Below are positions 22,624 through 33,696 of a stretch of 64,000 bases of DNA, piece by piece. The translations under genes and the position numbers were made by a program. Within the stretch, counting starts at the first letter, position 1, and each line of letters begins with the position of its first letter. Under the pieces are notes generated by a model. The model had not been told where the DNA came from and ran no database searches. It worked only from the letters and a program-made list of their open reading frames with translations. The stretch comes from Siphonodentalium dalli (taxonomy: Eukaryota; Mollusca; Scaphopoda; Gadilida; Siphonodentaliidae), in assembly GCA_032622095.1 (NCBI GenBank), contig CP136066.1:188144716-188208715 (forward strand), read 5' to 3'.

Positions 22624-23587
22624 ATAAATGGATCTCGTAGATTAGGTTTAACATGTGGTTTAAATGAGATAGAAACACTTTGTCGAAAGTACAGCCCCAA
22701 CCCAACCTGGGTAACGGGAGATTTCAACCTTCCAGACATTTGTTGGGAAACACATGAAGTCAAGGGCACTGCATACTGCAAAGCAATCAATAAAGACCTA
22801 CAGTCAACAATCGGCACTTGCGGCCTTAAACAAATCATCAACTTTCCTACAAGGAAAAAAGCTATTCTTGATTTGTTTCTCACAAACAGACCATCACTAG
22901 TGACCAGAGCGAAGGACCTACCAGGACTAAGCGACCATTCCATTGTCTGTGTTGAGTCCAGTATTATCTGTAGCACGAAGAAGCCAATAAAGAGGAAAAT
23001 ACATTTATGGACCAAAGCTGATATGACCAACCTCGCACAAGATGCCAAGGTTTTCTCTGACAAATTTTGCGAAAAACACGAGAAGACAGACAACGTCAAT
23101 GACTTATGGCACGAAATGAAACAAGCTTTCCTCAGAATCATGAAAGAACATGTTCCATCAAAATACACAAGCACAAGATTTAACCAACCGTGGATAGATA
23201 GAGACATCATCAGAATGACCAGGAGGAAAAAACGAGCTTACAAAAAAGCTAAAAAGACAGACAACAAAAATGACTGGCAACGTTTCAACCAACTGAAAAA
23301 AGACACCCAAAAATCGTGCACAAAGAGATACAACAAATATGTGAATGAGATGGTATCGGACTCAGCAAACCCATGGAAGCTATGGTCATTTATAAAGAGC
23401 AAGAAGAATGACAACACCGGCGTGGCTCCATTAAAGAAAGACGGGATAACATACACCGATCCCAAATTAAGGGCTGAAATATTAAACACCCAGTTTTCAG
23501 CGGTCTTCACAGTAGAAGATACATCCATCATCCCAGATCTTGAAACACCAGCAACACCAGAAGCTTCCAACAAAGATCTGACAATCG
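22624..23587 (+). pseudogene. Non-LTR retrotransposon pol, 5' fragment (endonuclease end to RT linker)
   Basis: An open frame with no required ATG at its start, beginning within the C-terminal part of an endonuclease/exonuclease/phosphatase domain (G-D-F-N-L-P motif; later D-H-S-I near residue 100), then the basic linker before reverse transcriptase. The N-terminal endonuclease half is missing, the usual 5' truncation of LINE copies. The frame stops being LINE-derived at 23587, where the TATGGG-TIR element is inserted; the coding frame resumes after 25501. The residue pattern suggests a CR1/jockey-type element, but clade assignment needs a tree. Confidence 0.88.
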
Positions 23588-23629
23588 TATGGGAGGCCAA
23601 ATTCACATTTAATAATTAATTGTGCTTAA

Positions 23630-24266
23630 AGGGGTACTGTTCCCCAATTTCAATAAATTCCCGGTGACAATAGCAATCTAATATCAATATTATATTTTAA
23701 AATAACTAATTTGAGTCGACGATGTCTACTGAAAACGTTCCGGTTAACAGGCTATCACAAAAGTAAAATTTAATTATTTAATATAAATTCATTTAAGTCA
23801 TAAAATGGAGAATTATGCCAGTACGAGTTACCGTTCTTGAAATAGTATCTGTTGCGTGTCTTTTATCGACGACCGTTCGCGAACATTATTGAGTTGCACA
23901 CATAACATGTTACCTGCAAAGAAAGGCCCGCTATAACCGAATCTGAAAAAAGGAGAAAGAAACAAGAGTCCTGAAGCGTCAATAATTTTATACGGAGTGA
24001 GATTGTTCGATGGAAGAGATTGGATGCATCAATTGAAGCTGTGAACAATGAACTTCCGGTTCTTCCTGCGACATGAGTCTTCTCCGGTGAAGGTCAAAAA
24101 CATGGCGCGTAGTTTGAAATCGTAATATTTTTGTTTCCAAGATCAATATTTTCTTCGCTAAATTAAGTTTACACGAAACTCATATAACACGAACACAATC
24201 TAACTTGAAAGTTATTTCAATGGGAGTAAATAAAAAAAATTGTCTATCCCTGTGTACAGTACCCCT
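23630..24266 (+). mobile_element. TTAA element (AGGGGTAC family), complete, 637 bp
   Basis: The ends AGGGGTACTGT and ACAGTACCCCT are flanked by TTAA on both sides (23626-23629, 24267-24270). The target is the TTAA inside a GTGCTTAAGCGC iteron of the surrounding element. TTAA specificity is the hallmark of piggyBac-type transposition (inference). No ORF of note. Confidence 0.88.
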
Positions 24267-24340
24267 TTAAGCGCAATCATTGCGCTTAAGCGCAATTAAT
24301 TGCGCTTAAGCGTAATCAATTGCGCTTAAGCGCAATTCGT
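24263..24340. repeat. CTTAAG palindromic iterons (array 2)
   Basis: About four GCGCTTAAGCGC-type units that follow the nested TTAA element. Corresponds to array 1 at 785-900. Confidence 0.85.
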
Positions 24341-24856
24341 GGTTATATGTAACAAAACACCCCTGGTGAATAAATAGGTTTCTCCATAACTTAGCATTAA
24401 CTCCTATTGACATGTCACCTCTTGGTTTCATTGGTTTGATTGGGTAGGGAGCTAGCCCAACTTCTTTATCAAAATGGCTGACTCGCAATAGTATCACCTT
24501 CTGTTTTAGTTGGAGCGACTCGTGATAGCATTATATTATCTTCGGTATATATTAGTTGGGGCTACTTGCAATAGCATTACTTTCTGTATTAGTCGGGGCG
24601 ACATTGATTTTCTTAAATTTTCGAGTATACAGGCACATGAGGGAAGCAAGCCCTCGATGACACCACATTCACACTATAGGATCATGGAAATACTACAGAT
24701 TTGTGCAAGAGATGCTGGTTTAATAAGAAAAACTAGAGCTCCAGGACTGAGACACCAAAGCTCCAGTGATTACACACCATTTTTTGGATAGGGATGCTGA
24801 TAATATGAAAATAGGGTTTTTTCCCCCTGATTTAAGTCAATATTAAGTAAACCATA

Positions 24857-25020
24857 CATAACTTTTCAGGATTTAGTCGGAAATATGGCTTGTTGCCATT
24901 CATTGGAAAGCTCTCGAGAGCTTTTCGATGAATGGCAACAAGCCATATTTCCGACTAAATCCTGAAACGTTACCCATAATTCTGCTGTGGTTAAGAAGTC
25001 GATTAATTTGAGCATTACTG
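24857..25020. mobile_element. TA-palindrome MITE, left arm truncated
   Basis: Retains the inner left arm from TAACTTTTCAGG, the centre and the full right arm to AGCATTACTG followed by TA. The outer ~45 bp of the left arm is missing, unlike the otherwise homologous copy at 52-261. Confidence 0.85.
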
Positions 25021-25311
25021 TATGAGCTAAGAAAGCCCTCATGCAGTGACACCGCATGCATGTATAGGCTAAAATCTGTGCAAAAATACCTTAAAAACAT
25101 CATACAAAAAATTACTAAGAGTTCCGGGAAGGCGACATCAATTCTTTGGATAGAGGGATGCTGATAATAGGTAATTAGGGATTCTCCTTGTTGAACACAT
25201 ACTCACTGTTGAGTACAGGTCAAAATTAGCCCAATGCTCATCTTGTGTTGCTAGGTGATACACCAGGTCATGCTAATAGTTTATGGGTAGGTTAGATAGT
25301 AGTCACAACTA

Positions 25312-25470
25312 TGCTTAAGCGCAATTGATTGCGCTTAAGCGTAATTAATTACGCTTAAGCGTAAATGCCCTATTTGCGCTTAAGCACAATATGTGGTATT
25401 TGCTCTTAAGCGCAATTGATTGTGCTTAAGCGCAATTATTTGCATAATTGCGCTTAAGTGCAATTCATTA
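25312..25470. repeat. CTTAAG palindromic iterons (array 3)
   Basis: Seven or eight irregular units (GCGCTTAAGCGTAAT and variants) just inside the right TIR of the TATGGG-TIR element. Confidence 0.85.
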
Positions 25471-25501
25471 TTAAATGTGAATTTGGCCTCCCATACAATC
25501 G

Positions 25502-26740
25502 GAGTGGAAGGCGTCCTGAAGCTCCTGCGGAACAGCAACCCACACAAAGCTACTGGACCTGACAGCATACCAGCACAGTTCTTAAAAACCACATCATTTT
25601 CAATAGCACCAGCAGTAACACTGTTATTCCAGGCATCAGTTCATCAAGGCAAAATCCCTGACGATTGGAGATCAGCACTCATAACACCGCTGTTCAAGAA
25701 AGGGGACAGGACACAACCAGCAAACTATCGTCCCGTATCGCTCACTTCAATTATGTGTAAACATCTTGAACAGATCATCCATAGCCATATAATCTCCTAT
25801 CTTGACTCCAACAAACTGCTAACTGATTCCCAACATGGCTTCTGCAAGAAGAGGTTATGTGTGACGCAACTTATCACAGCAGTGGACTACTTGGCCAAAG
25901 GCCTAGCCAATGGCGAACAGATCGACTGTGTGTTCCTCACCAACGCCTACTTCTCAAGCTCAGACACCTTGGTATCAACGAAGGGCTCATCATCTGGATC
26001 GAAGATTTTCTGCGAAACCGATCACAACAAGTTGTCCTCGAAGGATGCACATCACCATCTGCACCAGTAATATCCGGCGTCCCACAAGGTACTGTCTACT
26101 CTACTGTTCTTGGTCTTTATTAACGATCTACCAAACAGTGTAACATCAAACGCAAAGCTCTTTGCGGACGACTGTCTGTTGTACAGAAAAATTGAATCAG
26201 CAGCAGACCAGGTACAGCTACAAGAAGATCTTGAAACACTAGAAACCTGGGAACATAAATGGCAAATGGAATTTCACCCCACAAAGTGCCAAGTTCTGCA
26301 GGTCACTACAAAAAGAAAGCCCCTTCAATCAATCGACACCATCCATAACCACAAGCTTGAAACAGTTGAATCGGCAAAATATCTGGGAGTGACCATCGGC
26401 AACAACTTAAAATGGAATACGCACATCAGCCAAACGGTAAAGAAAGCAAACAACACCTGTGCTTTTCTATGGCGTAACATCGGCAACTGCAAATCAGAAG
26501 TGAAAAACAAATGCTACAAGGCCATGGTACGACCATTGACTGATTATGCAGCAAGCGTGTGGAACCCACATACAAAAGCAAACATCGACGATCTGGAGAA
26601 AGTACAAAACAGGGCAGCTAGGTGGGTGGCAAATGACTACAACTGGAAGAGTGACATTCACGCCATAAAGAAGCTGAGATGGGAATCACTGGAAAGTCGC
26701 AGATACATAGCAGACATGGTGATGGTGAATTTTTGTCGAA
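25502..26740 (+). pseudogene. Non-LTR retrotransposon pol, 3' fragment (reverse transcriptase)
   Basis: Contains RT blocks in order: H-K-A-T-G-P-D (near 25540), P-x-F-K-K-G-D and N-Y-R-P-V-S-L-T, then D-S-Q-H-G-F. After about 25945 the frame shifts and the block with the first catalytic aspartate (usually D-F-S-K-A-F-D) is missing. The G-V-P-Q-G block follows in another frame, and a second shift near 26100 leads to F-A-D-D (second catalytic block) and a typical thumb/C-terminal region (K-Y-L-G-V-T-I). With two frameshifts and a lost catalytic motif the copy cannot be active. LINE similarity ends about 26740 without an obvious poly-A tail. Confidence 0.9.
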
Positions 26741-27532
26741 TGTACCAAATAGCAAATAGACGACGTCACAGGGCTCATTTCCACAAATGTCAACGGATTT
26801 CAAAGATTTTTGGTATATGAGTTCACATGACCAGTATCTAGAACGAGTTCGCAAACCAGGCCCGGATATTTTCAGCAGAGTTATTGGACTTTGTTTATTA
26901 TTTTTAATGCTAATGGACGATGTCATATGGCAAATTTCAGTCCTAAAATGAGTTTGCAAGCCAGGCTTTTTGACAAAATCCCACCTCTTGTTGAGAATGC
27001 ACACTTCCCCAACTGCACATTTCGGCAGAGAACGCAAACATTATTGACAATGCACTTCCCCAACTGCACATTTCGGCGGGGGATACCGCCGTCTGCGACT
27101 GCTTGTAATAATCCTATCAGTGAACAACACGTTATATGTGACTTAAGTGACGTTAAGTCAATGTAGTCATGTATCGACATCGACCATGTACTTCGACCAC
27201 GTGGTCACTGTATGTATCGTGTATTCAATATCTTGACTGATATCATTAATATAAACAAATGAGGCCATCGGTTTTTCGGTTTTTGACAGCTAGCCACATT
27301 GCTAATAGTACACTAGCAAGTAAGTTGGTATATTTGAAATAAAGTTATCTGATATATTACGCACATTTGAAGCATGTGTATTCTGAATTATCGACAGTAT
27401 TTTATTGAACCACGTGGTCTCTGTTTGTTGTGCAGAAATTGTATTGCCGATGTGAATCGGAATCAGTTCGATTTTGAATTAATTCCTCGATCTATTTTAG
27501 TAAATAGCGCATATAATAAAAAGAAAACCTTC
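26741..27532. other. Intergenic, no gene recognised
   Basis: A short direct repeat, CACTTCCCCAACTGCACATT, occurs at about 27004 and 27053. ORFs here have no recognised content. Confidence 0.5.
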
Positions 27533-27646
27533 GTGTTTTGGGTGAATACCGGAATTACCTCATTCGTGTTCACAGTGAGATACTGGAATCATCACTCGTG
27601 GCCTAAAGGCCACTCATGAGATACTTCCGGTATTCACTCAAAACAC
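27533..27646. repeat. Imperfect hairpin, 114 bp
   Basis: GTGTTTTGGGTGAATACCGG … CCGGTATTCACTCAAAACAC with a secondary GGCCTAAAGGCC palindrome in the centre. A possible foldback element with no visible target duplication. Confidence 0.65.
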
Positions 27647-27846
27647 GCAGGTATCCTGTATGTATAATAAGTTTTAAAAGCCATGATAAACCTGGATAAA
27701 CTATGAGAAAAGATGAGAATGGATTTTTTTTCATTGCAATTTTTTCCTCGACCAAAACCAGACCCACCCCATGGTTTCAACTGTTAAAGGGAGAAATTGT
27801 GGACAAAAAATTAAAATATAGAGCCCCCCCCCCTCACTTGTATAAG

Positions 27847-28588
27847 GCTATAGCCAGAGACGTGGTGACAGGGGGGTTTGGGGTTTGTCTCACCCCCCCC
27901 CCAACTTTGGTCAAAAGTTTCAACAGTTGGAAATTTCATACCTGCCAAAACATTAGTTGCAAATTTCACACCAACAATAGGTTGAAAATATTCTTGTAGT
28001 TTGATTTTCAAACAATTTATTGGGTGGAATTAATTGTTTTTGGACCAATATTTGCATATTTTCCTAACAATATGTTACTACATGTACATTCGGTCAACCT
28101 TGTGGACTGAAATGGTCATCAGTTGGAGAATTTTCCAACCTGAGGGGAAGTATGAGGTTTGAAATTTCCAACACTATAGGAAAGCTTCAGTTGAGGCCAG
28201 TCTAGATGCTAGGATTTGCGATTTTCTTGTTCAAATTTCTAAATGTTCTCACACCGGGCCGAACAACAATGGTCAGCCCGGTGTGTCGTGGTCTCTTGCC
28301 CGTAGCCGTGTGCATTTGTATAGAGTTAGACCACTAGATGTTAGGATTTATGTTTCAGGTTAAAATATCTGAATGTTCTCATACCGGGAATATAGAACCA
28401 TGGTTTATGAAGATATAGGATATTAGGCATAAGAGGAGGTGCAAGGGGAGGGGTGCAAATGGAATTAAGCAAAAGTTGTGTTCGGTCTGATTCTGATTCA
28501 AGGGTGGGGGGGGGGGTGCAGTTGGAATTTCCCAAGGTGCATGGACACCCCCGAACGGAAACCCTCTAGCCACATCTCTGGCTATAGC
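27847..28588. mobile_element. AGAGACGTG element, copy A (742 bp)
   Basis: The ends GCTATAGCCAGAGACGTGG and CCACATCTCTGGCTATAGC are inverted. The interior (TTTGGTCA…TTCAACAGTTGGAAATT, CACACCGGGCCGAACAAC) is a diverged form of the element at 31488-33688. Rich in poly-C/poly-G. No TSD visible. Confidence 0.75.
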
Positions 28589-29041
28589 ATGCACTACTAT
28601 ATGAATCTTGATTGTTTCAATTCATTTTGTAGCTGTAATTTGTCTTAGAAATGATTTTGGGGAAAAAGTTGCATGACATCAGAAAAAATCTGTATTCCGG
28701 GCTCGGGGACATCCACCCACCCGGTCCCTGTATCCTGTAATTTTTTTCCGACCCCCCCCCCCCCCCCGTATCGGCCGGTGGTTATGTCGTGACTTTGTTT
28801 TACCCAATTATCACTATTTCTTTCAGTGACTTGCACATCCATTGAGCCAATTTTCAGGCTTGTATCTTGACAGGCGAAAGCTTCGCCAACATGCGTGACT
28901 CAATCGTTGGCATATATATATATACGTGGAGTTATTCACCTATATTACTTCATTCGTTTGGTCAATGTTTTTTTAAACTTGGCACAATTATTGACCTGTG
29001 CATCTGCAGTTATGAGATCAATCTGAGCTCTTTTAGTATAG
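28589..29041. other. Intergenic, no gene recognised
   Basis: Includes a 16-C run at 28752-28767. Nothing else recognised. Confidence 0.5.
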
Positions 29042-29500
29042 TTATCCCCCCTTTTTGTCCCCCAAAATTATTTTTTTCAGGGGACTATAAAACCGGGCTC
29101 ATCCGTCCGTCCGTCACACTTTTGAGTATACCTTCATGGAATCATGGTGTAATCATCTCCTACATATTTCATCCCAGAGATTTGAAACTTCAGAATATTG
29201 TTCCCATATATTGAAGATGTGCAACATGTATACAGATGACGGAAAAATTATTTTTTGACGGAGTTATTAACCCTTTTCGTATGAGGGTACCTTCATGGTG
29301 AAATCAACTCCTCCTACAGTTTTGATCGTAGATATTTGAAACTTCAGAGTATTGTTACCCACATATTGGAGATGTGCAACATGTATATAGATGACGGATT
29401 TTTTTTTTTTTTATGGCGTTATTAACCCTTTTCGACATTTTTTAAAATTTCTTTAACAAAGCGGCATCGACATGCCACGTTGTCGGGGGACACTGTGGTC
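29042..29500 (+). repeat. Dispersed GTCCGTC repeat R5 with internal duplication
   Basis: GGGGACTATAAAACCGGGCT then CATCCGTCCGTCCGTCAC. An ~85-bp segment (GAGATTTGAAACTTCAGAAT … GATGTGCAACATGTAT) occurs twice, near 29175 and 29330. Confidence 0.65.
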
Positions 29501-31479
29501 GGTTGACCTTTTATTTATTTAGAAATATGTAGCAAAGAATAAGTAATTTTGTCATTTTTGCAAGCTTGCACTCCTGCGTTTCCGGAATCAATCAGTCTAC
29601 AGCATATTTTAAGTATGTGTTACGACAACCATTGGCCAAGTCAAACTTCGCCCTATGGTTTGTCAAAGTGTATATGTGGCAGGCGTCTCCAACTATTCCC
29701 TTTTTAGCTCACCTGAGACGAATTAAATAAATTCAAAAGTTTAATACTAATACCCCTTGCCTGTCAAAGAAGCCCCTCTAGCTATATCCCTGTTTATAAC
29801 TACTTGTTTTAAAGTGAATTTGACAAGTAATAAATAGTGTAGTCTTCAGAGCCTTTAAAGTCAGGTGAACACTCCAGTCATTGACTGTCATGTTTTAAGT
29901 CAAAATTTCAAAGGGAAATCGCCAATAATTAAACTGGAAAATTTCTTTACTGTTAATTGGCTCCAGTGTTAGGTTTAAATTTTCTGACTGTTGAAAAGTT
30001 TCAGGATCATTTGAAAAAGGAAGGTCTTTCTCCCCACATTGTCTAAATTAAAAAGCGTCAGTCTTCCCCAATCCCTGTAGCAGATGTAGAAAGTCTATTA
30101 AATCCGACTATAAACTATTTATTCGATGAGAGTTCAACCAATTTTACCTATCGAAAAATCACGATCTTTTGTTTAAAGAAGTTGTTTCCGGGAATCAATC
30201 CCAAATGGCACGGATTCTAGAGAGTGAGTATCTATTTGGCGGACTTAATCAAATTTCGAAGAGACTCAGTGAGACAATTAACCAAAAGTCTTTAAACTTG
30301 ACTTCAATATTTCCTCAATCTGTCACGAAGTCTTCAAAATCTATCCATCACTTTGTCCCAAGTCGCTACTTTCTCCTTGAAATTAGGATTCGGTTCGATG
30401 GAAACCATTTCTGTGACTCTTGGTCCAACAGTAGTTTATTCCCACGAGTCTGTGAGCAACGGTTTTCGTTTAAGATTCCAATTTTTGTTTTAAATTACGT
30501 CTGCTTGGGAAAACCACTGGGTCATCGACTAGATCTCCACAATTCTCCCCATTACCTGAAAATTTTAATCCCGCACTATCGGAACTCTGACGAGATTGAC
30601 TGGTGATCGATGTCGGAGCGCGCGCCTTTCCCGAAAGGTCGCCGCTAGGTGGCCTCACTTTGCCACAAATCCAATCAAAACCGAGGAAAATCAATGTTCG
30701 GGTGGCCTTCCTTGCTGATTTGGCTGAGGTTATATTGACGTAATTGCAAATCGAAGACGACTAGTAATCTAGTGTAAGATTGTAATCTCGCTCTTGTGGT
30801 TTCTCGCGTGACCCTGTGCAATGGCTATTTATTCAAAGTTGATTTAATCAAAATCCAACAGATCAGATTAATTGAAAATCGCGCCGAACCAACTGCACAT
30901 ATCTGATATAGCACTTTATCACACTAAGTCTGAAACTTGATTCCAAATCGAGGCTTTCGTTCCGATCCCAATCCTCCACTTAAAACTTTATCAGATGTGT
31001 GCGAACCACGCGTGCAGTCTGGTGAGTGAATCCTCGGATAGTTTTGCTGAGTAACGCGAGATCAACCAATATTGGTTCGGTGACCGTTTTGGACCGCGGA
31101 TGGAATTTCAATCAATTTCGAGAGAACCCTTAATGGACATCCCAAACGTCCCTTAATTTTACCGAAATCCGTCGTGGAGCGAGAAAACTGAGAAGCTGCA
31201 AAAATGTTCCATTCGGGTTGCATCATGAGTCTGTGACCGTCTTGGATAGCGGTGGGGTTTCGGGATCTTGTGACCATGTCGCACATTGTTCTTTACAGCG
31301 AAATCTGTCAAGGAGCCGAGAGAGAAACGACATGGGGGCCCACATCAGCGTACCGTAAGATTCCCCGGCTTTTCCAGAGTATACATATTGAGGACACCCT
31401 GGAACCGCTTTGGTCTCCACAGCTGGTCGTTAACCATCTTGAATCTCGATGGGATTTTTGGGTTCTCCGAAGGAACGTC
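29501..31479. other. Intergenic, low-repeat, CpG-richer stretch
   Basis: The longest repeat-poor stretch between the two host genes. From about 30100 the base composition is more balanced than in the surroundings. A 145-codon plus-strand ORF (30169-30606) and a 74-codon minus-strand ORF (30470-30694) overlap and neither shows a known motif. Could hold regulatory DNA or a noncoding exon; I cannot support a gene. Confidence 0.4.
30641..30656 (+). promoter_or_regulatory. CTCF-like motif (candidate)
   Basis: GCCGCTAGGTGGCCTC matches 13 of 16 positions of the animal CTCF core as I recall it (GCCASYAGRKGGCRSY). It lies in the repeat-poor stretch between the convergent genes. A single motif match of this quality can occur by chance. 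Confidence 0.3.
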
Positions 31480-31487
31480 ATCTAAAC

Positions 31488-33098
31488 AGAGACGTGTCGA
31501 CAGGGGGTTGGGGGTGTGTGTCTCACCCCCACCCCCACTTTGGTCAGAATTTTCAACAGTTGGAAATTCCATACCTGCAAAACATTGTAGTTGGAAATTT
31601 CACACCAACAATAGGTTGAAAATGTTCTGTAGTTTCATTTTCAAAACAATTTATTGGAGGAATTAATTGTTTTTGGACCAATATATGCATATTTTCCTAT
31701 TTTTTGTCAAAATTTTTGACTGAAATGGTCATTAGTTGGAAATTTTCCAACCTTGGGGGGGGGGCGACAGGTTTGAAATTTCCAACACTAGGAAAGCTTG
31801 TGTCCTGGTCCCTCCCCCGTGGCCAGTCAAGAACTGCTAGTTGATTAAAGAAAACAATATTGTCATACATTTGGTCAACATTGTCATTGGAATTGTCATC
31901 AGTTGGATATTTTCCAACCTAAGTGGGGGTGTCAGGTTTGAAATTTCCAACTCTAGGAAGGCTTAACGAGGCTAGTCTAGATGCTAGGATTTTGCGATTT
32001 TCTTGGTCCGCCCGGTGTGTCATTGTTCCCCCCCCCCCCCCCCCCCCCCCCCCACGCGTGGCCAATACAAAACTGCTAATTAGTTAACAAAACAATAGTT
32101 ACTACATCTACATTTGGTCAAACTTGTGGACTGAAATGGTCATCATGCAGTTGCAGAATTTTCCAACCTGAGGGGGAGTATGAGAATTGAAATTTCCAAC
32201 ACTATAGGAAAGCTTCAGTTGAGGCTAGGATTTGCGATTTTCTTGTATAGTTTTCACAATTTTCTCACACCGGGCCGAACAACCATGGTCAGCCCGGTGT
32301 GTCCTGCATGGTCTCTTGTCCGTAGCCGTGTACACTTGTCTTGAGTTAGACCACTAGATGTTAGGATTTATGCAATTTTTCAGGTTAAGATATCTGAATG
32401 TTCTCATACCGGGAATATAGAAACATTGTTTATGAATATATAGGATATGAGGCCTGAGCACTGAGGTGCAAGAGTGGGGTGCAAATGGAATTGTGCAAAA
32501 NNNNNNNNNNNNNNNNNNNNNNNNNNNNNNNNNNNNNNNNNNNNNNNNNNNNNNNNNNNNNNNNNNNNNNNNNNNNNNNNNNNNNNNNNNNNNNNNNNNN
32601 GATTCACCCCACCCCCACTTTGGTCAGAATTTTCAACAGATGGAAATTCCATACCTGCAAAACATTGTAGTTGGAAATTTCACACCAACCAATAGGTTGA
32701 AAATGTTCTGTAGTTTCATTTCAAAACAATTTATTGGAGGAATTAATTGTTTTTGGACCAATATATGCATATTTTCCTATTTTTTGTCAAAATTTTTGAC
32801 TGAAATGGTCATCAGTTGGAAATTTTCCAACCTTGGGGGGGGGGGGGGGCGACAGGTTTGAAATTTCCAACACTAGGAAAGCTTGTGTCCTGGTCCCATC
32901 CCCCGTGGCCAGTCAAGAACTGCTAGTTGATTAAAGAAAACAATATTGTCATACATTTGGTCAACATTGTCATTGGAATTGTCATCAGTTGGATATTTTC
33001 CAACCTAAGTGGGGGTGTCAGGTTTGAAATTTCCAACTCTAGGAAGGCTTAACGAGGCTAGGATTTTGCGATTTTCTTGGTCTGCCCGGTGTGTCATT

Positions 33099-33135
<37 letters not shown>

Positions 33136-33688
33136 CGTGGCCAATACAAAACTGCTAATTAGTTAACAAAACAATAGTTACTACATCTACATTTGGTCAA
33201 ACTTGTGGACTGAAATGGTCATCATGCAGTTGCAGAATTTTCCAACCTGAGGGGGAGTATGAGAATTGAAATTTCCAACACTATTGGAAAGCTTCAGTTG
33301 AGGCTAGGATTTGCGATTTTCTTGTATAGTTTTCACAATTTTCTCACACCGGCCGAACAACCATGGTCAGCCCGTGTGTGTCCTGCATGGTCTCTTGTCC
33401 GTAGCCGTGTACACTTGTCTTGAGTTAGACCACTAGATGTTAGGATTTATGCAATTTTTCAGGTTAAGATATCTGAATGTTCTCATACCGGGAATATAGA
33501 AACATTGTTTATGAATATATAGGATATGAGGCCTGAGCACTGAGGTGCAAGAGGGGGGTGCAAATGGAATTGTGCAAAACTTGTGTTTGGTCTGATTCTG
33601 ATTCAAAGGGGGTGCAGTTGGAATTTCCCAAGGTGAACACCCACCCCCCCCCCCCCCAACGGAGACCCTCTAGCCACGTCCCTGCATG
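31488..33688. mobile_element. AGAGACGTG hAT-like element, falsely or truly duplicated around a gap
   Basis: The target ATCTAAAC flanks the whole interval (31480-31487 and 33689-33696), an 8-bp duplication fitting hAT. Inside, 31533-32500 and about 32613-33580 are near-identical direct copies separated by the 100-N gap. Copy 1 lacks the right end and copy 2 lacks the left end, so together they equal one ~1.1-kb element. Runs of 26 C (32028-32053) and 34 C (33101-33134) occupy the same position in the two copies. Confidence 0.8.
32501..32600. other. Assembly gap (100 N)
   Basis: Exactly 100 N, the usual placeholder for a gap of unknown size. The flanks are near-identical sequence. Confidence 0.99.
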
Positions 33689-33696
33689 ATCTAAAC

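Larger units (their letters stand above)
23588..25495 (+). mobile_element. TATGGG-TIR element, complete copy (1.9 kb with nested insert)
   Basis: Terminal inverted repeats start TATGGGAGGCCAAATTCACA and extend about 40 bp. The host sequence CAATCG is duplicated at both edges (23582-23587, 25496-25501), and removing element plus one CAATCG restores the LINE reading frame. The TIRs are followed by CTTAAG iterons (24263-24340 and 25312-25470). It also holds a truncated TA-palindrome (24857-25020) and the TTAA element 23630-24266. No transposase. The superfamily is unclear from a ~6-bp duplication. Confidence 0.87.

Noticed and set aside
22624-26740. Reverse transcriptase considered as part of a retrovirus or LTR element
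   Set aside because: The endonuclease-then-RT order with the G-D-F-N-L-P motif, and the absence of LTRs, protease, integrase and envelope-like sequence, fit a non-LTR retrotransposon.
32404-32861. ORFs crossing the N gap
   Set aside because: The gap is unknown sequence inside a transposable element, so these translations have no meaning.
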